In this document: one piece after another, positions 49,222 to 58,997 of the stretch | How positions within the stretch are numbered: the first letter of the stretch is position 1 | Layout of the letters: each line of letters begins with the position of its first letter | DNA from: Nocardia aurantia | Lineage (GTDB): Bacteria > Actinomycetota > Actinomycetes > Mycobacteriales > Mycobacteriaceae | Length of the DNA: 64,000 nucleotides | Assembly: GCF_009604425.1 (NCBI RefSeq) | Contig: NZ_WEGI01000002.1 | Coordinates: 372,001 to 436,000, forward strand | Direction of reading: 5' to 3' | Notes under the pieces: model-generated | Database searches by the model: none | What the model saw: only the letters and a program-made list of their open reading frames with translations | What the model was told of the DNA's origin: nothing | Position numbers and translations under genes: made by a program

Positions 49222-51560
49222 GACTGGGCATCCTTTCCGCGAGCCGCGTCGATCAGGCCCACTATGGTCGCCGGCGACAGCGGCAGCGCGCCGACCTCGA
49301 CGCCGAGCGGGGCCAGCGCGTCGGCGACCGCGTTGATCACCGCGGGGGCCGAGCCGATGGCGCCGCCCTCGCCGACCCCCTTGAAGCCGCCGGGGCCCGC
49401 GCTGTGCGATTCGACGTGGACCACCTCGATGGTCGGCGATTCGGTGGCGGTCGGCAGCAGGTAGTCCATGAAGGTGGTGGCGATCGGGTTGCCGTCGTCG
49501 TCGTAGGCCTGCGACTCGTAGAGCGCGCCGCCGATGCCCTGTACGGTGCCGCCGTAGATCTGGCCCTCGACCACGTTCGGGTTGATCATCGGGCCGACGT
49601 CCTCGCCGACGATGTAGCGCAGCAACGTGACCCGGCCGGTCTCGATGTCGACCTCGCAGGTGCACACGTGGGTGGCGTTGGCCCAGATCATCGGCGCCGC
49701 GGCGCGATACCGGCCGCTGGCCTCCAGTCCGGCGGGGATGCCGGGCGGCAGCGCCTCGGGCTGGAAGTAGGCGATCTCGGCGATCTCCCGCAGCGTCAGC
49801 GCGACGTCGGGGACACCCCGGACCGTGGCCCGGCCACCGGTGAACTCGATGTCCTCGGCGGGGGTGTTCAGCTTGTGCGCCGCGATGGCCACGATCCGAT
49901 CCCGCAGTGCCGCGGCGGTTTCCGCGACCGCGCCGGCGGTCACCGAGGCCGAGCGGCTGCCGCCGGTGCCGCCGCCGAACGGGGTGACGGCGGTGTCGCC
50001 CTGGATGGTGTGCACGTCCTCGACGTTCACGCCCAGCGCGTCGGCGGTGAGCTGGACGACCGTGGTCTCCAGGCTGTTTCCGGCCGATCCGCCGGAGACG
50101 TAGACGTTCACGCCGCCGGACGGCTCGATCCGGATGGTGCCGCCCTCGGTGGCGTAGAACGGGGTCGAACCGGCGGTCGGCTCGACGTAGGTGCAGGTGC
50201 CGACGCCGAGGTAACGGCCCTGCTCGCGGGCGAGTTCCTGTTCCTTGCGGAACGCCTCGTAATCGAGGGCCTCGATCGCCTTCTCGAAGGTCTCGAGCGG
50301 TGTCATGTCGCTGTACGGCATGCCGCTGGGGTTGACCATCGGCAGTTCGTCCTGGCGAATCATGTTGCGCCGCCGCAGTTCTATGGGATCGATGCCGATC
50401 TGCCGGGCCGCGGTGTCCATCAGGATCTCGCGGGCGACCGACTCGAACTGCCACGGACCGCGGTAGGCGACGCGGCCGACGGTGTTGGTGTACACCAGCT
50501 TCAGGTCGAAGGTGGCGGCCGGCACCCGGTACGGACCGGTGAAGAGCATGCCGACCGGGAAGGCCGCCGTGAGCGGCGACGGGATCGGGTAGGCGCCGAC
50601 ATTCTGCAGATAGTCGATGGCGGCGAACGTGATTCGGCCGTCGGCGTCGAAGGCCATCTGCGCGATGCCGGATTCGTGGCGCGCGGAGCCGGCGGCGATC
50701 AGGTTCTCCTGCCGGTCCTCGATCCACTTCAGCGAGGCGCGCAGCTTGCGGGCGGCGAGCATGACCGAGATGTCCTCGCGGCCGGGAACGACCTTCTGGC
50801 CGAAGCCGCCGCCGGTGTCGCGGGCCACCACGCGCACGAGGTGTTCCGGGATGCCCAGCAGCCGCGCGCAGAAGCCGCGCATGCCGTGCGGGGACTGGGT
50901 GGAGGCCCAGATGGTCATCTCGCCGGTCGGCGCGGACCATTCCGCGATCAGGCCGCGGGTCTCCATCGGCACGGGCACGTAGCCCTGCTGGAAGATGTGC
51001 TGCCGCACCACATGTGCGGCGTCGTCGTAGATCTGCTGCCGCTGCTCGGCCGGCATACCGGGGATCAGGGCGGCGAGGTTGGCCGGGCAGTCGGCGTGCA
51101 CCAGCTCGGGGTTCTCCGCGGCGGTGGTGTAGTCGACGATCGGCGGCAGCGGGTCGTAGTCGACGACGATCAGTTCGGCCGCGTCCTCGGCGACGTACCG
51201 GTCGACGGCGACGATCAGCGCGACCGGATCACCGACGAACCGCACCTCGCCCTCGGCCAGCGGCGGCCGCGGCACCGGCGGCATGCCGGGCAGGTCCAGC
51301 GCGTAGACCAGCTCGTGAACCTCGGAGTTCAGGTCCGCGGCGGTATAGACCGCGCGCACCCCCTCCAGCGCCAGCGCCTCGGAGACGTCGATGTCGAGGA
51401 TTCGCGCGCGCGGTAACGGGCTGCGGACGAAATGCACGTGGGCCATGCCCGGCCGGACGATGTCGTCCACGTACTCGCCCGCGCCGGTCACCAGCCGCAG
51501 ATCCTCGATGCGCGGAACCCGCGCGCCGACGAAACCCGCTGTGGCAGTACCGGTCGTCAC
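49218..51560 (-). CDS. Molybdenum hydroxylase large subunit (xanthine dehydrogenase/CoxL family)
   Basis: 780 residues. It binds molybdopterin cytosine dinucleotide and holds the substrate site. GGGFGQK (near 250), the late QGIGGALYE and the active-site Glu in GVGEGGAIG near 745 are present. The loop that carries AYRCSFR in form I CO dehydrogenase reads AYRGPWQF here, so it is not a form I CODH; hydroxylation of an aromatic ring, N-heterocycle or aldehyde is more likely. GTG 51560 is chosen because GGAGGG lies upstream; the frame to 51803 is low quality. It is first in the L-M-S-G operon. Confidence 0.92.
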   Translation of the reverse strand: MTTGTATAGFVGARVPRIEDLRLVTGAGEYVDDIVRPGMAHVHFVRSPLPRARILDIDVSEALALEGVRAVYTAADLNSEVHELVYALDLPGMPPVPRPPLAEGEVRFVGDPVALIVAVDRYVAEDAAELIVVDYDPLPPIVDYTTAAENPELVHADCPANLAALIPGMPAEQRQQIYDDAAHVVRQHIFQQGYVPVPMETRGLIAEWSAPTGEMTIWASTQSPHGMRGFCARLLGIPEHLVRVVARDTGGGFGQKVVPGREDISVMLAARKLRASLKWIEDRQENLIAAGSARHESGIAQMAFDADGRITFAAIDYLQNVGAYPIPSPLTAAFPVGMLFTGPYRVPAATFDLKLVYTNTVGRVAYRGPWQFESVAREILMDTAARQIGIDPIELRRRNMIRQDELPMVNPSGMPYSDMTPLETFEKAIEALDYEAFRKEQELAREQGRYLGVGTCTYVEPTAGSTPFYATEGGTIRIEPSGGVNVYVSGGSAGNSLETTVVQLTADALGVNVEDVHTIQGDTAVTPFGGGTGGSRSASVTAGAVAETAAALRDRIVAIAAHKLNTPAEDIEFTGGRATVRGVPDVALTLREIAEIAYFQPEALPPGIPAGLEASGRYRAAAPMIWANATHVCTCEVDIETGRVTLLRYIVGEDVGPMINPNVVEGQIYGGTVQGIGGALYESQAYDDDGNPIATTFMDYLLPTATESPTIEVVHVESHSAGPGGFKGVGEGGAIGSAPAVINAVADALAPLGVEVGALPLSPATIVGLIDAARGKDAQS

Positions 51561-51867
51561 GACAGGCCCTCCATTCGCTTCGGATGCCGGCGCGGATCGG
51601 GCACAGGCCGGGAACCGTCGTCGGTCAGGGGTACGGCGGTCACCGGGGGCTGCCGGGGATCGCCACGGGTGGGTAGCACGGTGAGCGGGATCGGGGATCG
51701 GAGGAGCGCGGACAGGGTTCGAGTGCGGACTGCGCGGACGGCCGGTCGACGGCCGCTCGCCGATGCTGTACACCTGTCTAACATTGCCCCAGACCCCTGT
51801 CAATAGCCGCTATGCCGTATTTGAAAACGAAGGTCTCGAGAGAAGTGAATACCGTTCTCACACCGCA
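51561..51867. other. Intergenic region upstream of the molybdenum hydroxylase operon
   Basis: 307 nt between the yrbEB stop and the large-subunit start. It holds a good promoter (51775-51803, minus strand) and a short AT-richer segment near 51810-51850; no gene is supported here. Confidence 0.5.
51775..51803 (-). promoter_or_regulatory. Promoter of the molybdenum hydroxylase operon
   Basis: On the minus strand, TTGACA (51803-51798) and TAGACA (51780-51775) are separated by 17 nt. The start point would be near 51768, giving a leader of about 200 nt. The -35 is a perfect consensus. Confidence 0.5.
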
Positions 51868-52722
51868 TCACCCACTGATCCGCGCGCCGGCGTCGAATCC
51901 CCACAACGCCATCGTCATGAGCAGGTTGACGCAGATCATCACCGTGATGCCGGCCCGCATGGCCCGCCCCGCGGCCACGCCGACGCCCTCCGGGCCGCCG
52001 CTCGAGTAGTAGCCGTAGTAGCACTGGATCGTGGTCGTGATGATCACGAAGACAACGGCTTTCACCAGCGAGTAGACGACGTCGGTACCGCTGAGCACCA
52101 TGCGGAAGTAGTGGTCGTAGGTACCGGGCGACTGACTGCCCGCCAGCCCGATGGTCAGTTGCACCGCAAGGAAATTCACCACCAGGCACACGACGTACAG
52201 CGGCACGATCGCCGCGATCGAGGCCATCAGCCGGGTCGTCACCAGATAGGGGATCGAGCGGATCGCCAGCGTCTCCATCGCGTCGATCTCCTCCGAGATC
52301 CGCATGGCGCCCAGCTGGGCGGTGAAACGGCAGCCCGCCTGCGAGGCGAAGGCGATCGACGCCATGATCGGGGCGAGCTCCCGGGTCGAGGCGGTCGCGG
52401 AGATCAGGCCGGTGGCCGGGCCGATGCCGAGCAGTTTCAGCGCGCTGTAACCCTCGATCCCGACCAGCGCCCCGGCGCTGCCGCCGAGCACGATGATGAT
52501 CCCGGCCGTGCCGCCGCCGACGATCAGCGAGCCGTTGCCCCAGGTGACGACGGAGATCAGCCGCACCAACTCGCGGCGGTAGTGCCGCAGCACGATCGGT
52601 ATCGAGGCCAGCGACTTCAGGAAGAACAGCGCCATGTGGCCCAGCCGCATGAACAGCTTCGCCGGCGGGTCGGCGGCCCGGACGATCGTGCCGAGCGACA
52701 GGGGGTAATACTGCGCGGCCAT
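51868..52722 (-). CDS. yrbEB: YrbEB-type (MlaE) permease of the Mce system
   Basis: 284 residues, integral membrane protein with about six segments. MlaE/YrbE motifs: GFVSATASTRELAPIM-like (GLISATASTRELAPIMASIAFASQ) and GAMRISEEIDAMETLAIRSIPYLVTTR, then CYYGYYSSGGPEGVGVAAGRAMRAG and a C-terminal WGFDAGARISG; the last two mark the B paralogue. It forms the lipid-importing channel with YrbEA. It is the last gene of the operon and follows yrbEA without a gap. Confidence 0.9.
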   Translation of the reverse strand: MAAQYYPLSLGTIVRAADPPAKLFMRLGHMALFFLKSLASIPIVLRHYRRELVRLISVVTWGNGSLIVGGGTAGIIIVLGGSAGALVGIEGYSALKLLGIGPATGLISATASTRELAPIMASIAFASQAGCRFTAQLGAMRISEEIDAMETLAIRSIPYLVTTRLMASIAAIVPLYVVCLVVNFLAVQLTIGLAGSQSPGTYDHYFRMVLSGTDVVYSLVKAVVFVIITTTIQCYYGYYSSGGPEGVGVAAGRAMRAGITVMICVNLLMTMALWGFDAGARISG

Positions 52723-53589
52723 CTAGAGCGCCGCCCGCGGGAACAACATCGTGTAGATCTCCGTGAAACCGACGTTCACCAGCATCAGCAGCACGATCGA
52801 GGCGACCACCGTCGCGTTCACCGAATCGGCCACGCCGCTGGGACCGCCCTTGGTGCTCAAGCCCTTCTGGCACGCGACGATCGTCACGATCAGGCCGAAC
52901 ACCACCGCCTTCACCACCGCCAGGTACATATCGCCGATGGTGGCGAAGGAGGAGAAGGTCGCCACGAAACTGCCCGGCGTACCGCCCTGGATGTAGACGT
53001 TGAACAGGTAGCCGGCGAGGAAGCCGACGAAGGCGGACAGGCCGGTCAGACCGACGGCGACCACCACGCCCGCAGCGACCCGCGGCACCACCAGCCGGCG
53101 CATCACCGGCACGCCCATGACCTCCATCGCGTCGATCTCCTCGCGGATGGTCCGCGAGCCCAGATCGGCGCAGATCGCCGAGCCGACCGCGGCCGCCAGC
53201 AGCATCGCGGTCACCACGGGAGCGGCCTGCCGGATCACCGCCAGCCCGCTGGCCGCGCCCGCGAGCGAGGTCGCGCCGACCTGCCCGGCGAGCAGGCCGA
53301 ACTGGATGGACAGCGTGGCGCTGATCGGCAGCGCCACCGCGATCGTCGGCAGAATCGACGTCTTGATCATGAACGCCGACTGCAAGACGAACTCCCGGAA
53401 GGCGAACTTCCCGGTCACGAGGTCGAAGAACAGATACTGGAAGGCCCGCACGCCCATCACGAACTGCGCGCCGACGGTCTCCAGCGAGGCGATCGGATGC
53501 CGTCGCAGATAACCCCGGGCCCAGCCTTTGATCGCGTCGACCGGCGCCGGCCCGGAGGGCCGATCGATCACCAACTCACCGGCAGTCAC
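52723..53589 (-). CDS. yrbEA: YrbEA-type (MlaE) permease of the Mce system
   Basis: 288 residues. Motifs SRTIREEIDAMEVMGVPVMRRLVVPR and ACQKGLSTKGGPSGVADSVNATVV mark the A paralogue. It pairs with YrbEB as the inner-membrane permease for lipid import by Mce proteins; the ATPase (MceG) is usually encoded elsewhere, and none is in the window. The GTG start 53589 is 1 nt after the stop of the Mce-associated gene. In most actinobacterial mce operons yrbEA is the first gene, not the penultimate one. Confidence 0.9.
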   Translation of the reverse strand: MTAGELVIDRPSGPAPVDAIKGWARGYLRRHPIASLETVGAQFVMGVRAFQYLFFDLVTGKFAFREFVLQSAFMIKTSILPTIAVALPISATLSIQFGLLAGQVGATSLAGAASGLAVIRQAAPVVTAMLLAAAVGSAICADLGSRTIREEIDAMEVMGVPVMRRLVVPRVAAGVVVAVGLTGLSAFVGFLAGYLFNVYIQGGTPGSFVATFSSFATIGDMYLAVVKAVVFGLIVTIVACQKGLSTKGGPSGVADSVNATVVASIVLLMLVNVGFTEIYTMLFPRAAL

Positions 53590-53590
53590 A

Positions 53591-54400
53591 TCAGACCATT
53601 TCCACTTTGGCGGCCAGCCAGTGGCCGCCGACGCGCTGCATCGTCATCAGGATGCGGCTGCGGTCGACGCGCGGATCGGGGCTCGCGGAGTTGCTGACCT
53701 CCTGGTCCACGAACAGCATGACCTCCACGCGATCCACGGACGCGGACTTGATGCTGGCGTCCACGACCCGGCCCTTGCTGACGGCCTTGTTCTGCACCAG
53801 CAGGGTTTTCAGCTGGGTGCTGGACTGGGCGTACATATCCTTGAAGTCGCCGGTCGCGCCGCCGAGCACGTCGGTGAAATTCTGGTCGATATGCTGGGAG
53901 TCGATGCTGGTCAGCGTGACCACGTAGGACTGGGCGGTGGCCGCGGCCTCCCGGGCCGCGGCATCCACTCGGTCCCGGTTGTGCAGCTTCCAGGCGAAGA
54001 CCACGGCGAGCACCGTGGCCACGACCAGCAGCACGGCGCCGGCGGCGAGGCCGCCGCGCAGGAGCAGGCGCCGGCGTCCGGGCTCGGCCCCGGTCTTTCC
54101 GGCCGGGCCGGCTTTCGCGGTACCGGCGGACGTGTCGGCGGTCGCGGCAGGCGCCACGGCGAGTGCCGCGGAAGGCTCGTCGGCGACTGTGCCGGAAGGC
54201 TTCTCGGCGCCGGCGGCGGAAGCCTTCGCACCACTCGCGGCGGCAGGCTCGTCACCGCTTGCGGCGGAGGACTCTTCGGCGCTGGTTTCGGGCGCCTTCG
54301 CCTCCGACTCCGAGACACTCTGTCCCGTAGTCGATTTCGTGGCATCGGTCGCTTCGTCGGTGTCGGCTTCGAGCACCGTCCCCGGTGTCGTCTTCTCCAT
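53591..54400 (-). CDS. Mce-associated membrane protein
   Basis: 269 residues. The first about 110 residues are a low-complexity Ala/Ser/Glu/Thr-rich segment; one membrane helix follows (LAAGAVLLVVATVLAVVFAW, about 119-138). The C-terminal part (about 140-269) has the MAS/Tim44-like pattern: YVVTLTSIDSQHIDQNFTDVLGGATGDFKDMY and VEVMLFVDQEVSNSASPDPRVDRSRILMTM. Such proteins stabilise the Mce complex in the envelope. ATG 54400 with GGGAGG upstream is preferred. It follows mceF by 33 nt. Confidence 0.88.
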   Translation of the reverse strand: MEKTTPGTVLEADTDEATDATKSTTGQSVSESEAKAPETSAEESSAASGDEPAAASGAKASAAGAEKPSGTVADEPSAALAVAPAATADTSAGTAKAGPAGKTGAEPGRRRLLLRGGLAAGAVLLVVATVLAVVFAWKLHNRDRVDAAAREAAATAQSYVVTLTSIDSQHIDQNFTDVLGGATGDFKDMYAQSSTQLKTLLVQNKAVSKGRVVDASIKSASVDRVEVMLFVDQEVSNSASPDPRVDRSRILMTMQRVGGHWLAAKVEMV

Positions 54401-54433
54401 TGAAGGCCTCCCTGCAATCATCGGAAGTACGGG

Positions 54434-55714
54434 CTATCTGGGCACATAGGGACCGCCGTAGGGGGTCGGCATCGTCTGCGGCTGCCGCGGCGTGGGGTCG
54501 GCGGTCGCGAGCGGATCCGCTCCCGGCGGCGGATTCAGCGTGTCGTCGCCGGGCGGGCGGGGCGCGTTGCGGGCGCCGCGCGGCACCAGGGTCGGATCCG
54601 GATCCCGGCAATCGGCGTAGAGGTACGGCTCGGGGAAATTCGGCGCGCTCACCGGCAGCCGCGGGGTGTCGTAGTCGCACTGCTTGCGCGGGTAGATGCT
54701 GGCCAGCGCCCAGGCGTAGCCGTCGTGGAAGGCCGAGGTCAGCCGGTCCGCCGCCGAACCGTCGCGCTGCGTAGGGAAGAACACCTCGCGCATCGCGGGC
54801 ACGTGCAGATAGGACATCTGCGCCACGGTCGCCAGACTGCCCAGCAGCTGGACCATCGTCGGCGAATTGTCGGCGATGATGCCGTCCATCGTCCGCAGCG
54901 CGTCCGGGGTGAGCCCCACCAGCGTGGTGTAGCCGCCGGTCATCTTCTCCACCCCGGCGAGCGTGCTGTCCAGATCGGCCGCGGTGGCCCGCAGGCCCGG
55001 CGCGAGATCGCGGACGGTGCCGAGCACCACCCGGCTGTTGCGCAGCAGGTCGGTGGTCTGCGGCAGGACCCCGCCGAGGGTATCGAGCAGGAACACCCCG
55101 CCGTTGACGATCGCGGTGAGCTTCTCCGGCCCGGCCGAGCTCACGCCCAGCTCCTGCACGATGGCGTGCAGTTTCGCCGGATCCAGCTGCACGATGGTGC
55201 CGTTCAGGTCGCCCAGCAGCTGGGCCAGGGTGACCGGGGTCGTGGTCCGGTCCACTCCGATGACCGCGCCGTCGGCGAGGTAGGGCCCGGAGCTCTTGGT
55301 GGGCACGAAGTCCAGGTACTGCTCACCCGCCGCGGACAATCCGAGGACGCGCGCGTCGCTGTCGGCGGGGATGTGCACGTTGCCGTCGATGACGGCGATC
55401 GCGGTCACCCCGCCGGTGCCGATGTCCACCGACGACACCCGGCCGACCCGCACACCGCGCACGGTGACGTCCCGATCCGCCAGCAGGCCACCGGAATCGC
55501 GCAGGTGCACCCGGACCGCATAGGTCGAGTGCAACGGATTCACCTGGAGCGAACCGAAGGTCAGGTAGGACGCGCCCAGCAGCAGCACCGCGACGAGGGC
55601 GACCAGTGACACCACGGCCCGCTGCCGGGTCAGGAAGCCGAACACCCCGACCACCACCCCGGCCACCGCGTCGACGGGTCCGGAACTGCTTGCGCGCCCG
55701 GCATTCTCGCTCAT
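54434..55714 (-). CDS. mceF: MCE-family protein F
   Basis: 426 residues. One N-terminal membrane helix (about 33-51), an MCE/MlaD domain (about 60-140, LLADRDVTVRGVRVGRVSSVDI), a long helical region (about 140-330) and a Pro-rich tail (from about 375). MCE proteins form a hexameric barrel and tunnel across the periplasm for lipids. It is the sixth MCE gene, as is F in known operons. It overlaps mceE by ATGA. Confidence 0.9.
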   Translation of the reverse strand: MSENAGRASSSGPVDAVAGVVVGVFGFLTRQRAVVSLVALVAVLLLGASYLTFGSLQVNPLHSTYAVRVHLRDSGGLLADRDVTVRGVRVGRVSSVDIGTGGVTAIAVIDGNVHIPADSDARVLGLSAAGEQYLDFVPTKSSGPYLADGAVIGVDRTTTPVTLAQLLGDLNGTIVQLDPAKLHAIVQELGVSSAGPEKLTAIVNGGVFLLDTLGGVLPQTTDLLRNSRVVLGTVRDLAPGLRATAADLDSTLAGVEKMTGGYTTLVGLTPDALRTMDGIIADNSPTMVQLLGSLATVAQMSYLHVPAMREVFFPTQRDGSAADRLTSAFHDGYAWALASIYPRKQCDYDTPRLPVSAPNFPEPYLYADCRDPDPTLVPRGARNAPRPPGDDTLNPPPGADPLATADPTPRQPQTMPTPYGGPYVPR

Positions 55715-56844
55715 CGTCCCGGTCCGATCACGCGGTCGTGCAGCCGGCCGAGGGTATAGGCCAGCGAGCCGACGAAGTTGGCCCAGTCGGTTCCGTCGGG
55801 CACCTTCGCCGTCGGATCGCCGGGGAAGTTCGGGTCGGGCCCGGTGCCGAGCGCGAACTGGATGATGTCGGCGTCGGCGGTGGCGCCGGTGGCGTTGGCG
55901 ACCTTGCCGCCGACGATCGCGAAGGTCTTGTTGAGCGAATCGAGGTTCGCCTCGGGATCGGTTGCGGCGGTGTTGAGTCCGGCGGCGAGGTTGTTCAGAT
56001 CGGTGACGATGCTGCGCCCCCCGGTGCCGTTGATCGTCGGGAACTTCTGCAGCAGTAGGGCGATCCGGTTCAGCCGGCCGACCAGGTCGACGATGTTCCG
56101 GGTATTCGACCCGATGGCGTCCAGCGCCGGTCCCGCGGCGGCCACGGCATCGTTCACCGTGGACTGTTGCGCGGCAACGGTATCGGTGAGCGCGGCGGCG
56201 TCACGTACCGCGGACCGAATCTGATCCGAACGCGCCGACAGGGTCCGGACCAGCTGGGTGGTCTCGGCGATGAGGTCGGCGAGTCGGTCGCCGCGGCCGT
56301 CGAGTTCGGCACCGGCGCCGTTGATCACCTTGGTCAGATCACGGATCACGCCACCGTTCACCAGCAGTGCCGCACGGGTCAGCACCTCCTCGATCGTCGC
56401 GGCGGCCGAGGTGCCGGACTGCGGGATGGCGTCGCCGTCGCGCAGCGTCCGGCCGCCCGCGACGGCGGGGTCCGGCGGCGGGGTGAGCGCGATGAACACA
56501 TCGCCCAGCGGTGTGGCCGAACGCAATTCGGCCGTCGTGCCGACCGGCAGGGACACCCCGGACCGGACCCGCACGGTGACCACCGCGTTGTAGTCGTGCG
56601 CCCGCATCGACTCGACCTGGCCGACGTCGGCGCCGTTCACCTTCACCGGCGCCTTCGCCGGCAGGTTGAGCGCGTTGGCGAAGGTGGCGGTCAGGTGATA
56701 GCTCGGGCCGATCGACGGCGCCGGCAGCGGCACCTGATCCAGTCCGCCCGAGGAGCAACCGGCCGCGGCCAGCGCCAGCACCACCACCGGCAGTACCGCG
56801 CCGGTGCCGCGTCGCACATTCGAACTCGTTGTACCCGAACTCAT
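55711..56844 (-). CDS. mceE: MCE-family lipoprotein E
   Basis: 377 residues. Lipoprotein signal with AAAGC lipobox (Cys about 29), as expected for MceE/LprK-type subunits, then the MCE domain (SYHLTATFANALNLPAKAPVKVNGADVGQVESM, about 48-80) and an alpha-helical part. It is anchored to the outer face of the membrane and is thought to receive the lipid. It overlaps neighbours at both ends by 4 nt. Confidence 0.92.
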   Translation of the reverse strand: MSSGTTSSNVRRGTGAVLPVVVLALAAAGCSSGGLDQVPLPAPSIGPSYHLTATFANALNLPAKAPVKVNGADVGQVESMRAHDYNAVVTVRVRSGVSLPVGTTAELRSATPLGDVFIALTPPPDPAVAGGRTLRDGDAIPQSGTSAAATIEEVLTRAALLVNGGVIRDLTKVINGAGAELDGRGDRLADLIAETTQLVRTLSARSDQIRSAVRDAAALTDTVAAQQSTVNDAVAAAGPALDAIGSNTRNIVDLVGRLNRIALLLQKFPTINGTGGRSIVTDLNNLAAGLNTAATDPEANLDSLNKTFAIVGGKVANATGATADADIIQFALGTGPDPNFPGDPTAKVPDGTDWANFVGSLAYTLGRLHDRVIGPGR

Positions 56845-57944
56845 TTCGGCAACCCCGCGATTCCGGCCAGCATGGCCACCACCCCGAAGTCGGGGCCCAT
56901 GTCCGACATCTTGCCGGTGTTGCAGCCCAGCTGTTTCAGATCCAGCAGGTTGCACACCTCCTTGACCATCTGCCCGTCCAGGACGACCTTGTCCACGTTG
57001 ATGTGCACCCGGCCGACGCGCAGATCGGGATCGACGACGGCGTAGGCGTTGTCGACCGCCAGCGGGAACAGGTCCATGAACTCCGCGATGTTGCGCTGGT
57101 AATCCGACAGGCTGCGCATCATCACGTTCGCGTTGCCGGCCGTCGAGGCGATCGCGCCCCGGTTGCGCTGCATGAGATCGGTGGTGGCCGCGAGGATCTG
57201 GTTCAGCTTCGCGCCGGTGTCGCCGGTGCCGAGTTGCTGGTCGGCCAGCAGATCGCTCAATTGGTGCACGCCGGAACCGAAGTCGCGGATCTGCTGATCG
57301 TTGGCCGCGGCCGCCGCGGTCAGCGAGTCCAGATCGGTGACGATCTTCGTGACCGCGTCCTTGGTGGCCGCGCCTTGGTCGGGACCGGTGCGCAGCGCCC
57401 CGGCGAGCTGGTCCAGGGCCGCCTTGATGTCCTCGCCGTGCCCGGCGGTCGACGCGCCGACGTCGACCAGGCCCGCGATCGGGCCGTGCCCGGCGCCGTC
57501 GCCGTCCAGCGATTTCGAGAGTTTGTCGGCCATCGCCAGCACACTGTCGAATTCGATCGGGGTCCGGGTGTGGTCCGGGTCCAGGGTGGCGTGGTCGCGC
57601 AGCACCGGGCCGCCGCGATAGGGCGGGGTGAATTCGACGTGCCGGTCGGTGAGCACCGAATCCGACACCGTCACCGCCGTCGCGTCGGCCGGGATCGGCA
57701 CCGAGCTCCGCACGCTCATCCGCACCTCGACGTAGGCGCCACGCTGGGTGATGGACTCGACCTTCCCGATCTTCATGCCCAGCATGTCGACCGCGTTGCC
57801 GACGTACAGGCCGGCGGCGTTGTCGAACTGGGCGGTCACGGTGAGGGTGCCGTCGCCGGAGAACGGCCCGGCGGCGGCGCCCACGGCCACGACGGTGAGC
57901 ACGATCAGCAGCGCCAGCACGATCCGGCGGGACAGTCTGCTCAT
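56841..57944 (-). CDS. mceD: MCE-family protein D
   Basis: 367 residues: membrane helix at about 8-27, MCE domain about 33-115 (AAGLYVGNAVDMLGMKIGKVESI), then a helical tube region. There are two cysteines in the C-terminal part (KEVCNLLDLKQLGCN), which may form a disulfide. It overlaps mceC and mceE by 4 nt each. Confidence 0.9.
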   Translation of the reverse strand: MSRLSRRIVLALLIVLTVVAVGAAAGPFSGDGTLTVTAQFDNAAGLYVGNAVDMLGMKIGKVESITQRGAYVEVRMSVRSSVPIPADATAVTVSDSVLTDRHVEFTPPYRGGPVLRDHATLDPDHTRTPIEFDSVLAMADKLSKSLDGDGAGHGPIAGLVDVGASTAGHGEDIKAALDQLAGALRTGPDQGAATKDAVTKIVTDLDSLTAAAAANDQQIRDFGSGVHQLSDLLADQQLGTGDTGAKLNQILAATTDLMQRNRGAIASTAGNANVMMRSLSDYQRNIAEFMDLFPLAVDNAYAVVDPDLRVGRVHINVDKVVLDGQMVKEVCNLLDLKQLGCNTGKMSDMGPDFGVVAMLAGIAGLPK

Positions 57945-58993
57945 TTGCAGTCCTTCGTGTACGGAGCGATGTCGACCTGCGGCGCCCGACCGACCAGGGC
58001 ACACATGAACGAGTCGAGGAAGGCGCCGTAGGGCGCGTTGGCGTCCAGTTCCGGGCCGGTGCCGGTGAGGTTGGCCCACGATCGCCACGGCACCGGGAGG
58101 ATCTGCAGGAGGTTGCGCAGCAGGTCGTCGTGCCGGCTCAGCATCCCCGTCATCTCGTTCAGATTGGTGAGCAGGCCCTGGAGTTCGGGCTGATCGTCCA
58201 CCACGAGCGGCTTCAGCGAGTCGATCAGGTGACTGCTCGCCGCGATCATCGACTCGATCGCCTGCCGGCGGGCCTGCACCTCGGCGAGCAGGCTGCGGCC
58301 CTGGGTGACCAGGGAACCGATGTTCGCCTGCTGCGCCCGCACGATCTCGGTGAGTTTCGCGGTACTGGCCAGCAGCGCGCCGAGTTGATCGCGGCGCTGG
58401 GCGATCACCGCCGACAGGGTCTTCACGTTCTGCATCGCCGCGGGCACCAGCGCGGGCAGGCCGGTCAGCTGGCCGGACAGATCGGTCAGCGCCTGCCCCA
58501 CCTGGTCGGCGTCGACCTGGTCGAAGGTGCGGGTCACATCGGTCAGCGCGGATTGCAGATCGTAGGGAACAGTGGTGTGCGCCAGCGGGATTCGTCCGGC
58601 ACTGCCGGGGCCCCGGGGGGCGAGCTCGACGTATCGGTTGCCCAGCAGCGTGGTCAGTTTGATGGCGGCGGCGGTGTCGGCGCCCAGCGGCACGTCGTGG
58701 TGCACGCTCAAGGTCACCGTCACGTGGTCGCCCGCGAGCCGGATATCGGCCACATGGCCGACCGGGACGCCCGCGACCGTGACCTGATCGCCCGCGCCGA
58801 GCTGGGCGGCCTGCGCGAAATCGGCCTCCAGCCGGCGGTCGCCGACATTGAGCGAATTGATCCCCAGGGCCGCCAGGATCACCACCACCAGCAGGCCGAT
58901 GGCGGCGAAGCCGAGCCACACTCGCGGATATTCCTCGAGTGGTAAGCGCCGCAGGCGATTTCCGGAACTCTTCAATCGTTGACCGATGCTCAT
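57941..58993 (-). CDS. mceC: MCE-family protein C
   Basis: 350 residues: basic N-terminus, membrane helix about 28-47, MCE domain about 52-125 (AAQLGAGDQVTVAGVPVGHVADI), helical region, and a C-terminal Cys pair (FMCALV and KDCK). The ATG at 58993 is 4 nt after mceB. Shorter than MceA and MceF and without a Pro-rich tail. Confidence 0.9.
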   Translation of the reverse strand: MSIGQRLKSSGNRLRRLPLEEYPRVWLGFAAIGLLVVVILAALGINSLNVGDRRLEADFAQAAQLGAGDQVTVAGVPVGHVADIRLAGDHVTVTLSVHHDVPLGADTAAAIKLTTLLGNRYVELAPRGPGSAGRIPLAHTTVPYDLQSALTDVTRTFDQVDADQVGQALTDLSGQLTGLPALVPAAMQNVKTLSAVIAQRRDQLGALLASTAKLTEIVRAQQANIGSLVTQGRSLLAEVQARRQAIESMIAASSHLIDSLKPLVVDDQPELQGLLTNLNEMTGMLSRHDDLLRNLLQILPVPWRSWANLTGTGPELDANAPYGAFLDSFMCALVGRAPQVDIAPYTKDCK

Positions 58994-58997
58994 CTGC

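Noticed and set aside
49218..51560. True (form I) CO dehydrogenase large subunit
   Set aside because: The diagnostic AYRCSFR loop is replaced by AYRGPWQF, so I keep the broader molybdenum hydroxylase name.
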